Source of the DNA: Salinigranum rubrum
Lineage (GTDB): Archaea > Halobacteriota > Halobacteria > Halobacteriales > Haloferacaceae
Length of the DNA: 64,000 nt
Reading direction: 5' to 3'
Assembly: GCF_002906575.1 (NCBI RefSeq)
Contig: NZ_CP026309.1
Coordinates: 3,596,001-3,660,000, forward strand
The notes beneath the pieces are model-generated. The model was not told where the DNA came from and ran no database searches. It was given only the letters and a program-made list of their open reading frames with translations. Position numbers and translations under genes: made by a program. Positions 51,926 through 60,478 of the stretch are shown here, piece by piece. Positions within the stretch are counted from its first letter, which is position 1; each line of letters starts with the position of its first letter.

Positions 51926-52966
51926 ATGGGCCGCGAGAACCTCCGCGCGACACTCGTCGGATTCGCGGCGACGCTCGTGGTCTTCGCCGTCCTGTTCTAC
52001 ACCGCGGGCGTCGACGACCTCGTCGCACAGGTGACGAGTGCCGACCTCCGCTACGTCGCGCTCGTCCTCCTCGCGACGTTCGCGTGGCTCGCCGCGTGGG
52101 CGGGCGCCCTCCGGACGGTGCTTGGCGTCCTCGGGGTGGAGCTCTCGTGGCTCCGCTCCTTTCTCGTGTTCTGCGGCGCGATGTTCTCGAACAACATCAC
52201 GCCGTTCGGTCAGGCGGGCGGCGAGCCCGTGACGGCGCTGCTCATCAACCGCTCGACCGACGCGGAGTACGAGACGGGGCTCGCCGCCATCGCCAGCGTC
52301 GACACGCTCAACTTCGTCCCCTCGATCACCATCGCGCTCATCGGCGCGGGCTACTACGCGACCGAGGTGACGCTCGGTCGCCGGCTCGAAGTCGCCATCG
52401 CCGCGGTCGGCGTGCTCGCCATCACCGTTCCGTCGCTCGTCTACGTGGGCTGGACCCGCCGGTACTCGCTGGAACACCGCGTCGTCGAGGCGCTCGTTCC
52501 GTTCATCCAGGCCATCGCCCGCGTCGTACCGCGCGTCTCGGTCCCCACGGCGGAGGGGCTCGAACGGCGCATCACCGGCTTCTTCCGCGCTATCGAGCGG
52601 GTCGCCGCCAACCCCCGGAAGCTGGCGATCGCGCTCGCGCTCTCGTCGTTCGGGTGGGGGTTTCAGATGATCGCGCTCTGGCTCGCGTTCGTCGCCATCG
52701 GGGAGCCCATCGCGCTCTCCATCGCGCTGTTCGTCGTCCCCATCGGCGCCATCGCGGGCGTCACACCGCTGCCCGGCGGTGCCGGCGGCATCGAGTGGAC
52801 GCTCGCCGTCCTCATCGCCGCCGCCTCGCCCGCGGTCGGGTTCAAGATAGCCACGGCGGGCGTCATCGTCTTCCGCGGCTTCGTCTACTGGACGCCCGTG
52901 ATCCTCGGGGGACGGTCCTCGGAACGACCGGCGTCGGCCGCCGGTTTTGATCGGCGAGGCGTGTGA
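51926..52966 (+). CDS. Lysylphosphatidylglycerol-synthase-TM-like (UPF0104) membrane protein
   Basis: The protein has 346 residues with about eight hydrophobic helices. The family signature around FSNNITPFGQAGGEPVTALL (about 85-104) and PIGAIAGVTPLPGGAGGIEW (about 272-291) is complete. Related bacterial proteins flip lipids across the membrane, and archaeal ones are called AglD-type or putative flippases. The ATG at 51926 begins MGRENLRATLVGF. Its exact lipid is unknown. Confidence 0.85.
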   Translation: MGRENLRATLVGFAATLVVFAVLFYTAGVDDLVAQVTSADLRYVALVLLATFAWLAAWAGALRTVLGVLGVELSWLRSFLVFCGAMFSNNITPFGQAGGEPVTALLINRSTDAEYETGLAAIASVDTLNFVPSITIALIGAGYYATEVTLGRRLEVAIAAVGVLAITVPSLVYVGWTRRYSLEHRVVEALVPFIQAIARVVPRVSVPTAEGLERRITGFFRAIERVAANPRKLAIALALSSFGWGFQMIALWLAFVAIGEPIALSIALFVVPIGAIAGVTPLPGGAGGIEWTLAVLIAAASPAVGFKIATAGVIVFRGFVYWTPVILGGRSSERPASAAGFDRRGV

Positions 52967-52998
52967 GAATCCGGCACGCAGCCGGTGTGATACGATGG

Positions 52999-53006
52999 GT
53001 TTAAAC
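52999..53006 (+). promoter_or_regulatory. TATA box of rps19e
   Basis: gtttaaac, 24-31 bases before ATG 53030, in GC-rich DNA. A leaderless mRNA is likely. Confidence 0.5.
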
Positions 53007-53029
53007 GCCGTCCTCGGGAACTATCGTCC

Positions 53030-53485
53030 ATGGTAACCCTCTATGACGTCCCGGCGGACGACCTCATCGAGGCGGTCGCCGCAGAGCTCGAAGAGCGAAT
53101 CGAGCAACCGGCCTGGGCAGAGTTCGTGAAGACCGGCTCCGGTCGCGAACTGCCGCCCCAACAGGACGACTTCTGGTACGTCCGTGCCGCCTCGCTGCTC
53201 CGGAAGCTAGCTATCGACGGCCCGAGAGGCATCGACCGCCTCTCGACGGAGTACGGCGGCAAGAAGCGCGGCTCCACGCGCTACCGAGTCGCGAAGGCCG
53301 GCAAGTCGAGCGGGTCGAAGAAGGTCATCCGCACCATCCTCCAGCAACTCGAAGAGGAGGAGCTGGTGACGACGGTCAAGGGCGAGGGGCGCCGCATCAC
53401 GCCCGAAGGACATAGCTTCCTCGACTCCGTCGCGGGCGACGTCCTCGAATCGCTGGACCGCCCCGAGCTAGAGCGCTACGCCTGA
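53030..53485 (+). CDS. rps19e: 30S ribosomal protein S19e
   Basis: The protein has 151 residues with all conserved blocks: VTLYDVPADDLI, WAEFVKTGSGRELPPQ, DDFWYVRAASLLRKLAID, and GKSSGSKKVIRTILQQLEEEELV. It is an essential archaeal/eukaryotic small-subunit protein. It is followed by the PDCD5 homologue after 173 bases, a conserved archaeal order. Confidence 0.97.
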   Translation: MVTLYDVPADDLIEAVAAELEERIEQPAWAEFVKTGSGRELPPQQDDFWYVRAASLLRKLAIDGPRGIDRLSTEYGGKKRGSTRYRVAKAGKSSGSKKVIRTILQQLEEEELVTTVKGEGRRITPEGHSFLDSVAGDVLESLDRPELERYA

Positions 53486-53658
53486 GACGGTTCGCGGTCA
53501 GCACCCGGCCGTCACCGCGAGGCGACGACACCCGGGAACGACCGACAACGGGCCGTACGAACGCCACGTCCGCTGGTCTCGCCGACGCGTTGGTGAATCC
53601 TCACGTCTTCGTCTGAGGGTCCGTAACCGTTTTTTGTCGTAACCGCGAAGACTCGCGT

Positions 53659-54024
53659 ATGAGTGGTACTCCGGACGACGACAGGCTCGAAGAGCTCCGC
53701 GAGAAGAAGATGCAGGAACTCCGAGAGCAACAGCAGCAAGGCGGCGGCGCGAGTGCTGCCGACGAGGAGGCCCAGCAGGCCGCACAGGAGCAGGCGGAGG
53801 CGCAGAAACAGGCGCTGCTCAAACAGCACCTCACCGACGGGGCACGCCAGCGGCTCAACGCCGTGCAGATGTCGAAACCCGACTTCGCCGACCAGGTCGA
53901 GCGACAACTGGTGGCGCTCGCACAGAGCGGCCGGCTCCAGAGCCGCATCGACGAAGAGCAGATGAAGAGCCTGCTGAAGGAGATGCAGCCCGACTCGAAG
54001 AGCTTCGACATCCGTCGCCGGTGA
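53659..54024 (+). CDS. PDCD5-family DNA-binding protein
   Basis: The protein has 121 residues. The N-terminal part has a Glu/Gln-rich coiled coil ([15 protein letters not shown]), and the C-terminal three-helix bundle ends in [20 protein letters not shown] and SFDIRRR. PDCD5 homologues in archaea bind DNA and are encoded next to S19e. Its stop overlaps the next gene (GTGATGG). Confidence 0.92.
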   Translation: MSGTPDDDRLEELREKKMQELREQQQQGGGASAADEEAQQAAQEQAEAQKQALLKQHLTDGARQRLNAVQMSKPDFADQVERQLVALAQSGRLQSRIDEEQMKSLLKEMQPDSKSFDIRRR

Positions 54025-54617
54025 TGGAGCTGGCGCTGTTGTACAGCGGCGGGAAGGACTCCACGTTGGCGGCGCTGCTTCTCGATTCCTTCTACGACGT
54101 GACGCTCGTGACCGGCTGGTTCGGCGTGACCGACGACTGGCGGCACGCCCGCGAGGCGGCGGAGACGCTCGGCTACGGCTTCGAGCGCGTCGAACTCGAC
54201 CGGAGCGTGGCACAGGAGGCCGTCGACCGGATGCAGAGCGACGGCTTCCCCCGACACGGCATCCAGCAGGTCCACACCCACGCGCTCGAACGCGTCGCGG
54301 AGCTGAACGTGACCGCCATCGCCGACGGGACCCGCCGTGACGACCGCGTGCCGACGGTTTCGCGGGCACAGGCGCAGTCGCTCGAAGACCGCCACGACGT
54401 GGACTACCTCTCGCCGCTGTCTGGCTTCGGTCGCCGGGCCATCGACCGCCTCGTCGAGCGGCGACTGGAGGTCGAATCCGGTCCGAGCGCCGAAGTGAAG
54501 AAGGCCGACTACGAGTCGGAGCTCCGCGAACTTCTCACCGAGCGGCACGGTCGGAGCGCCGTGGAAGCGGTGTTCCCCGACCACACCCAGACGCGGGTCC
54601 GTGGGCTGAAGGAGTGA
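54024..54617 (+). CDS. PP-loop ATPase-like protein (asparagine-synthase-like alpha hydrolase)
   Basis: The protein has 197 residues. LLYSGGKDSTLAALLL is the SGGKDS pyrophosphate-binding loop of the adenine-nucleotide alpha hydrolase superfamily, near the N-terminus. IADGTRRDDRVPTVSRAQAQ is the second conserved region. These enzymes activate a substrate with ATP, for example in tRNA modification or diphthamide synthesis; here the substrate is unknown. The gene overlaps the PDCD5 stop, so it is translationally coupled. Archaeal homologues occupy the same place. Confidence 0.85.
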   Translation: MELALLYSGGKDSTLAALLLDSFYDVTLVTGWFGVTDDWRHAREAAETLGYGFERVELDRSVAQEAVDRMQSDGFPRHGIQQVHTHALERVAELNVTAIADGTRRDDRVPTVSRAQAQSLEDRHDVDYLSPLSGFGRRAIDRLVERRLEVESGPSAEVKKADYESELRELLTERHGRSAVEAVFPDHTQTRVRGLKE

Positions 54618-54826
54618 CGTGAACGGAGCGCAGCGAAACAGCCCGTCCGAGCGTCGTCGAAGACCGGGCGTGACGGTCGGAGGAGCGTGCGACCGACGAG
54701 TCCGCGGACGACCGAGTTCGCGGGGTCGAAGACGGCACCGTCGCCTTCGTGCCGTCGCTACACGACCGGACGGCCTCGGACCCAAATCCGAACGTCTTTC
54801 TCCGCCCCGCGGCGACGACGAGGTAG

Positions 54827-55720
54827 ATGGTCCTCGGTTCTCTCCCGCTCTCCCCCGGCATCGGTTACGCCGTCGTCGCCGCGTTCGTCTGGGGAACGTA
54901 CATCTTCGCGCTGAAGCGCTACTTCGCCGCGTACCCGGGGACGGTGCTGACCGTCGTCGTCAACACTGCCGCCATCGCGTGGTACCTCCCGGTCGCGGTG
55001 TCGGGGGTTCGAGCGGATGGTCTGCCCACGGCCGCCTCGTTCGGTGTCTGGGAGGTCGGCGTCGTCGTCGGCACCGTCGTGACGACTGCCGCCGCGTTTC
55101 TCGTGTTCCTCTACGCGCTCGATGCGGGTGAGGTGTCGTACGTCGCGCCCATCAACAAGATCGTGCCCGTGTTCGTGCTTCCCATCGAGGTGCTGTTCTT
55201 GAGCCAGCGGCTGACCCCGCTGCAGGTCGGCGGCGTCGTCGTCGCCACGCTCGCGGTGTACGTCGCGAACTACCGGCGTGGGAGCCTGCTGGACCCGCTT
55301 CGAAAGGCGGCGTCGGCCCGACCCGCGCAGCTCGCGCTTCTGAGCGCCATGTGCTACGCCGTCAGCGACGTGGGCAAGCGGCTCGCCCTGCAGGAGCTCG
55401 GTCTCCAGCCCGAGCTGTGGGTGCCGACGCTCCTCCTCGGCGTGACCGTGGTCGTCCTCCCGCTGGCGCTCCGCGAGTGGGTGTCGGTGCGGGGGGACCT
55501 GCTGAAGTTCGCCCTCGCGGGCGCGGGCGTCGCCGTCGGCGAGCACGTCACCTCGCTGGCGTTCCAGCAGGTGCCCGCGAGCATCGCCTCGCCCATCATC
55601 AACACCCAGGCAATCGTCGCCGTGTTGCTGGGTGGAATCGTCCTCCGTGAACGGGCGTTCGCGACGCGGCTGGTGGCCGCGGGGCTCGCGGTCTGTGGTG
55701 TCAGTCTCATCGCGCTGTAG
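54827..55720 (+). CDS. DMT-superfamily (EamA) transporter
   Basis: The protein has 297 residues with ten hydrophobic helices and the two EamA halves: VVAAFVWGTYIFALKRYFAAYPGTVL and LALLSAMCYAVSDVGKRLALQE. The pattern P-hydrophobic-E (PIEVLFLSQRL) at the end of each half is normal. It would export or import a small metabolite; the substrate is unknown. The stretch before it (54618-54826) has an open codon-biased run ending in TAG immediately before the ATG, but without a start codon. Confidence 0.87.
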   Translation: MVLGSLPLSPGIGYAVVAAFVWGTYIFALKRYFAAYPGTVLTVVVNTAAIAWYLPVAVSGVRADGLPTAASFGVWEVGVVVGTVVTTAAAFLVFLYALDAGEVSYVAPINKIVPVFVLPIEVLFLSQRLTPLQVGGVVVATLAVYVANYRRGSLLDPLRKAASARPAQLALLSAMCYAVSDVGKRLALQELGLQPELWVPTLLLGVTVVVLPLALREWVSVRGDLLKFALAGAGVAVGEHVTSLAFQQVPASIASPIINTQAIVAVLLGGIVLRERAFATRLVAAGLAVCGVSLIAL

Positions 55721-56387
55721 GTGCTGTTCGGAGAGAGACGCCAGGAGTCGCACGGCGTGTTCGTCGATTCGGCGGGGTTGATAGGCTGGGCGGTGAGAAG
55801 AGGTGCAGGACGCGTGACGAGTGGGGCAGGCAGCACCGAGACCGCGCAGAACGGATACTGGACGTCACGAGCGGAACCGACAGCACCGAGACCGCGCGGT
55901 CGTCAGGGCGGTGTGACCGCAGCCTCGCCCTCCCCAGCCGATTCGTTCAGTCACTCGCGTTGCTCGTTCCCTCACTCATCCCTCGCGCGTGAGTCACGCG
56001 GCGAGCCCGCGTGACGTCACGCGCCACCGCGTCGTTGCGGTCGGCGCGTGAGAGCGAGCGACCCCTGGGAGCGAGCGAACGCGCGAGGGACGCGGCCGAG
56101 TGCCGTCTCGGCCGCACCGGTTGGGGAGGAACGAGGCTGCGGTCCACCGCGCCCGTGCACCGCGCGACCATCGTGGTCGAACCGACATCATCGAATCGAA
56201 CCGACATCACCGAAATCGAAGCGCCCCCGCACCTGTTCGCACCGACGTTACTCGTATCGAACCGCCCTCACACCGCCACCACCGACTCGTCCCGCACCAA
56301 TGCATCGAACCGAGACGTCCACCGCTCCACCGAGCATCGAAAGGCGGGATGTGAAAGCTTTCAAGCCCGCCTCGCAAACCGACGCGC
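55721..56387. other. 667-base gene-free region with short repeats upstream of hisS
   Basis: This is the longest stretch without a gene in the window. It has a direct repeat cagcaccgagaccgcgc at 55831-55847 and 55881-55897. The string tcgaaccg recurs at about 56177, 56196, 56257 and 56305, twice within tcgaaccgacatca. No RNA gene was recognised by sequence motifs. Frames through it are Arg/Thr-rich and lack haloarchaeal bias. Confidence 0.45.
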
Positions 56388-57710
56388 ATGTACGACCGAC
56401 TGAAGGGGTTCCGCGACTTCTACCCCGAGGAGATGACCGCCCGGCGGGAGGTGCTCGACACCGTCGAGGCGACGGCGGGGAGGTACGGCTTCCGCGAGGT
56501 GGGAACCCCCGCTCTCGAACGGACCCGGATGTACGTCGACAAGAGCGGCGAGGAGATCGTCGACGAACTGTACACCTTCGAGGACAAAGGGGGCAGAGAC
56601 GTCGCGCTGACGCCCGAGCTCACGCCGACGGTGGCGCGAATGGTCGTCGCGAAGGGCCAGGAACTCTCGAAACCCATCAAGTGGGTGTCGACGCGGCCGT
56701 TCTGGCGGTACGAGCAGGTCCAACAGGGGAGGTTCCGCGAGTTCTACCAGACGAACGTCGACGTCTTCGGCTCCGCCGAACCCGAAGCCGACGCGGAGAT
56801 ACTCGCCTTCGCGGCCGACGCGCTCACGAACCTCGGTCTCTCGGAGGGGGAGTTCGAGTTCCGCGTCTCCCACCGCGACATCCTCGGCGGTCTCCTGGAG
56901 TCGATGGCCGGCGACGGGGGGAGCGAGACCGACGTCGATATCGACGTCCGCGACGCCATCCGGGCGGTCGACAAGTCCGCGAAGGTCGAACGGAACGAAT
57001 ACTACGACCTCCTGCACGACGCGGGCCTCTCGTACGACCAGGCCCGCGAGTTCGACGACCTCCTTTCGAGCCAAGACCTCGACGCCCTCGTCGAGTTCGC
57101 CGGCACCGACCGGGTCGAGTCGGCGGTTTCGAACCTCCGGCGAGTGCTCGACGCGACCGAGGACTTCGGCGTCCGCGAGCACTGTACCCTCTCGCTGGAG
57201 ACGGCCCGTGGACTGGACTACTACACCGGCGTCGTCTTCGAGTGTTTCGACACCACCGGGGAGGTCTCCCGCGCCGTCTTCGGCGGCGGCCGCTACGACG
57301 ACCTCATCGAGTCGTTCGGCGGTCAGTCGACGCCCGCGGTGGGCGTGGCGCTCGGCGACGCCACCCTCCAGTTACTCTGTGAGCGCGCGGGCGCCTGGCC
57401 GGACGAGGAACTCGCGACCGACTACTACGTCCTCACCGTCGGCGACACGCGCGACGTCGCCGCCCGAATCGCTCGCGACCTCCGGTCGCGCGGGCACGTC
57501 GTCGAGACCGACCTCTCCGACCGGGGCTTCGGCTCACAGCTATCGTACGCCGACACGGTCAACGCGGAGACGGTCGTCATCGTCGGGGAGCAGGACCTCG
57601 CGAACGGCGAGGTAACGGTAAAAGAGATGGCGTCGGGCGAGCAGACGACGGTCCCCGTCGACGAGTTCCCCGGCGAGCACGACGAACCGCGGTACGGCGA
57701 CTTCGTCTGA
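56388..57710 (+). CDS. hisS: Histidyl-tRNA synthetase
   Basis: The protein has 440 residues. Motif 1 region is GFRDFYPEEMTARREVLD, motif 2 WRYEQVQQGRFREFYQ, histidine-A region ARGLDYYTG and motif 3 FGGGRYDDLIESFGG. The C-terminal anticodon-binding domain follows (YYVLTVGDTRDVAARIARDL). It charges tRNA-His. It starts at ATG 56388 after the long gene-free region and is followed by a universal stress gene. Confidence 0.95.
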   Translation: MYDRLKGFRDFYPEEMTARREVLDTVEATAGRYGFREVGTPALERTRMYVDKSGEEIVDELYTFEDKGGRDVALTPELTPTVARMVVAKGQELSKPIKWVSTRPFWRYEQVQQGRFREFYQTNVDVFGSAEPEADAEILAFAADALTNLGLSEGEFEFRVSHRDILGGLLESMAGDGGSETDVDIDVRDAIRAVDKSAKVERNEYYDLLHDAGLSYDQAREFDDLLSSQDLDALVEFAGTDRVESAVSNLRRVLDATEDFGVREHCTLSLETARGLDYYTGVVFECFDTTGEVSRAVFGGGRYDDLIESFGGQSTPAVGVALGDATLQLLCERAGAWPDEELATDYYVLTVGDTRDVAARIARDLRSRGHVVETDLSDRGFGSQLSYADTVNAETVVIVGEQDLANGEVTVKEMASGEQTTVPVDEFPGEHDEPRYGDFV

Positions 57711-57748
57711 GCGCTCGACCCCGCTCGCGGGGAGCGAGCCGTCGGGGC

Positions 57749-57755
57749 GTTTAAC
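57749..57755 (+). promoter_or_regulatory. TATA-like box of the universal stress gene
   Basis: gtttaac, 25-31 bases before ATG 57780. Leaderless transcription is likely. Confidence 0.4.
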
Positions 57756-57779
57756 ATCCCCGGCGGCGTTTTCGGTCAC

Positions 57780-58238
57780 ATGTACGACAGGATACTCCTC
57801 CCGACTGACGGGAGCGGCCCGAGCGAGGCCGCGCGTGACCACGCCATCGGCCTCGCGGCGGCGTACGACGCGACCCTCCACGCCATCTACGTCGTCGACG
57901 ACGACGCGCTCCGCGCGGCGCGTATCGACTCCGACGTGGTCGTCGAGGGGTTCGAGACGGAGGGCGAGTCGCTCCTCGACGAGGTGGCGGCGTCGGCAGC
58001 GGGCGCCAGCGTCGACTGCGAGACGGCGGTGCTGCACGGCCACCCCCACGAGGTCATCACCGAGTACGCCGCCGACAACGACGTCGACCTCATCGTGATG
58101 GGGACCCACGGCCGCCACGGCGTCTCGCGGTTCCTGCTCGGGAGCGTCACGGAGCGAGTCGTCCGGACCAGCGACGTCCCCGTTCTCACGGTCCGGAGCG
58201 AGGACGCGGACATCGAGGACGACGCCGAGGACGTCTAA
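57780..58238 (+). CDS. Universal stress protein (UspA family)
   Basis: The protein has 152 residues: YDRILLPTDGSGPSEAARDH at the start and GTHGRHGVSRFLLGSVTE with the Gly-x2-Gly-x9-Gly-Ser nucleotide-binding motif at the end. It binds ATP and may act in stress tolerance. It converges with the AI-2E-like gene (30 bases). Confidence 0.93.
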   Translation: MYDRILLPTDGSGPSEAARDHAIGLAAAYDATLHAIYVVDDDALRAARIDSDVVVEGFETEGESLLDEVAASAAGASVDCETAVLHGHPHEVITEYAADNDVDLIVMGTHGRHGVSRFLLGSVTERVVRTSDVPVLTVRSEDADIEDDAEDV

Positions 58239-58268
58239 GTCCGACGGCGGGTCGCGGCCGCTCCCGTC

Positions 58269-59366
58269 CTAGAAGTCGTCGAGTCGCATCTGGTCCGGTG
58301 AGAGGCCGTCGGGTTCGTCCGCCCCGAGGAGCCGAGGGAGCGCCGTGTTCGCGAACGTCAGCCCGATGACCAGGGCGATGGGCGCGAAGAAGAGGCCGTA
58401 GAAGCCGAGCACGACCGGGCCGAGCGTGTACGCGAGCATGAGGAGTCCGACGTGCGTGTTCTTCCCGCTCAGGAGCGGGCGGAGCACCAGGTCGGGGATG
58501 GTGTCGACGACGACCACCGCGACCACGAGCAGGACGACGACGTACAGGAGGAGCGACGAGTCGCCGCCGAGGACGACCGGCAGGGCGGTGATGGCGGTCA
58601 GCGGGAGGTAGACGACCTTCATCCCGACGACCGGGATCAGGCTCGCGGCACCGGTCAGGACGCCGGCCAGTGCCGGATACGGGACTTCCGCGGCCGCGGG
58701 GGCGACGGCGTTGTACCCCGAGAACGCGGCGATGGCGATGAGCGAGACGGCGATCACGTTCAGCAGGTTCCCGAACAGCACCGCCTCCAGTTCGTCGTCG
58801 ACGGCTTCGAGGTACTCGCGGACGATGGCGTCGTCGTCGAACCGCAGCAGCCACTCGCGGATCCGGTGCCCGTCCAGGAGGAGGTAGTAGGTGACGATGA
58901 CCGTGATGAAGAGGTTGAGGAAGAAGTTCGAGACGACCGTCGTCAACAACATCGCGTGCTGGCTGAGGAAGTCGATGACGGGCGAGAGCTGACCCGCCTG
59001 GTACGCGTCGTAGAGCCCCTGCACGGTCAGGTCGGGGATGGTTCCGATCTCTCCGAGCCAGTCGACGTGCGCGGCGGCGACGTCGATCAGCGCGTACTCT
59101 TCGACGAACTGCTGGGCCTCGACCGCGAGCAGGACGGCCGCGTAGCTCACGACGAGGAGGAGCGGGACGGCGAGCGCCGACATGACGATGACCGCGCGGA
59201 TTCGGGCCGGGAGACGAAGCCGTCGCAGCGACCCGTAGAACCGGCGCGTCGAGTAGTAGAGGAACACCGAGACGGTCAGGGGGGCGATGAACTGGAGGGC
59301 GAGCGCGCCGAGGACCACGGCGACGAGGAGGCCGAACAGGGCGACGACGAGTCGTTTCTCGTCCAT
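58269..59366 (-). CDS. AI-2E-family (UPF0118) transporter
   Basis: The protein has 365 residues with about seven hydrophobic helices. Family motifs are ALAVPLLLVVSYAAVLLAVEAQQF near the front and IPVVGMKVVYLPLTAI in the second half, followed by PLLSGKNTHVGLLML. Members include sodium/proton antiporters and exporters of autoinducer 2-like compounds; no function is assigned in haloarchaea. ATG 59366 (MDEKRLVVALFGLL) is preferred over the codon at 59378. Confidence 0.85.
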   Translation of the reverse strand: MDEKRLVVALFGLLVAVVLGALALQFIAPLTVSVFLYYSTRRFYGSLRRLRLPARIRAVIVMSALAVPLLLVVSYAAVLLAVEAQQFVEEYALIDVAAAHVDWLGEIGTIPDLTVQGLYDAYQAGQLSPVIDFLSQHAMLLTTVVSNFFLNLFITVIVTYYLLLDGHRIREWLLRFDDDAIVREYLEAVDDELEAVLFGNLLNVIAVSLIAIAAFSGYNAVAPAAAEVPYPALAGVLTGAASLIPVVGMKVVYLPLTAITALPVVLGGDSSLLLYVVVLLVVAVVVVDTIPDLVLRPLLSGKNTHVGLLMLAYTLGPVVLGFYGLFFAPIALVIGLTFANTALPRLLGADEPDGLSPDQMRLDDF

Positions 59367-59653
59367 ACGGACCCACACCCCGGTTCAGGGCATAAACCTG
59401 CGGACGCGAATACAGGAGCTGAGAATCGCCCGAGCGGGCGCGGTTCGGTGGCGCGCCGACGGCTGTCGACTCCGCTTCGTCGACCACTGTTGCCGGGACG
59501 GACGTACCGAGCGGTGGCGGGTCGCGGCAGGGGTGTGGCCGAAGCGTATCGGTCGCGGGCCGCGACGGGGTGCGGCTTGAAGTACCGACTGGATGAACAG
59601 CCACCGATGGTCGAGGACGGAACGAGCACCGCGCGACCGGGGGCGTGTCGGCG

Positions 59654-60478
59654 ATGAGCCACGGTGCCCGAGAGCGGATGCGCGCGTTCCGCGTCGCCTA
59701 CGACGGGCGGCCGTTCTACGGGTTCCAGCGCCAGCCGACGGTCCCGACCGTCGAGGATGCGCTGCTCGACGCGGTTCGCGCGCTCGGCCTCGCAGACGAG
59801 GACGGCCTCCCAGCGGGGTACGCGGCCGCCGGCCGGACCGACGCGGGCGTGTCGGCGCTGGCACAGACCGTCGGCTTCCGCTGTCCGGCGTGGTGCTCGC
59901 CCGCGGCGCTGAACAGCGAACTCCCGCCGGAGATACGGGCCTGGGCGCGTGCGAGCGCGCCCGCTGACTTCCACGCGACCCACGACGCGGTCGAGCGGGA
60001 GTACACCTACGACCTGTACGCGCCGGAAGTCGACGACGGCCGGGCCGCCGCGGCGCTCTCTCGACTCTGCGGGGAACACGACGTCCACAACCTCACCCCG
60101 GACGACGAGGGAACCGTCCGAACGCTCACGGGTTCCGTCGTCCGCGACGGCGACTTCCTCGTGTTCAGGCTCGCCGCACCCGGGTTCGTCCGTCAGCAAG
60201 TCCGAAGAACCGTCTCGCTCGTCCACGCAGTCGCGCGGGGCGCACCGCTCGCGGCGGTCGAACGCGTCCTCGCACCGGGACCGGTTCCGGGCGAGGAGGG
60301 AGTCCCACCCGCGGCGGCCGAACCGCTCGTCCTCGCGGGCGTCGAGTACCCGGACCTCGACTTCACCGTCGACCGGGAGGCCGCCGAGCGGTCGTGGGCG
60401 CTGTTCGACGAACGGGCCGTCGACGGGCGCGTCCGGGCGCGGGTGGCCGGTCGAATCCGGGACGGCCTGGGGACCTAA
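59654..60478 (+). CDS. truA: tRNA pseudouridine(38-40) synthase TruA
   Basis: The protein has 274 residues. FRVAYDGRPFYGFQRQ starts the fold and AAGRTDAGVSAL carries the catalytic Asp. A second conserved block FLVFRLAAPGFVRQQVRRTV follows. It converts uridines of the anticodon arm to pseudouridine. ATG 59654 (MSHGARERMRAFRVAYDG) is used. Its stop overlaps the convergent M28 gene by four bases. Confidence 0.92.
   Translation: MSHGARERMRAFRVAYDGRPFYGFQRQPTVPTVEDALLDAVRALGLADEDGLPAGYAAAGRTDAGVSALAQTVGFRCPAWCSPAALNSELPPEIRAWARASAPADFHATHDAVEREYTYDLYAPEVDDGRAAAALSRLCGEHDVHNLTPDDEGTVRTLTGSVVRDGDFLVFRLAAPGFVRQQVRRTVSLVHAVARGAPLAAVERVLAPGPVPGEEGVPPAAAEPLVLAGVEYPDLDFTVDREAAERSWALFDERAVDGRVRARVAGRIRDGLGT

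Noticed and set aside
54674-54826. An open run ending in TAG directly before the DMT transporter, reading GVEDGTVAFVPSLHD
   Set aside because: It has plausible haloarchaeal codon use but no usable start codon after the preceding stop, and I cannot match it to a family.
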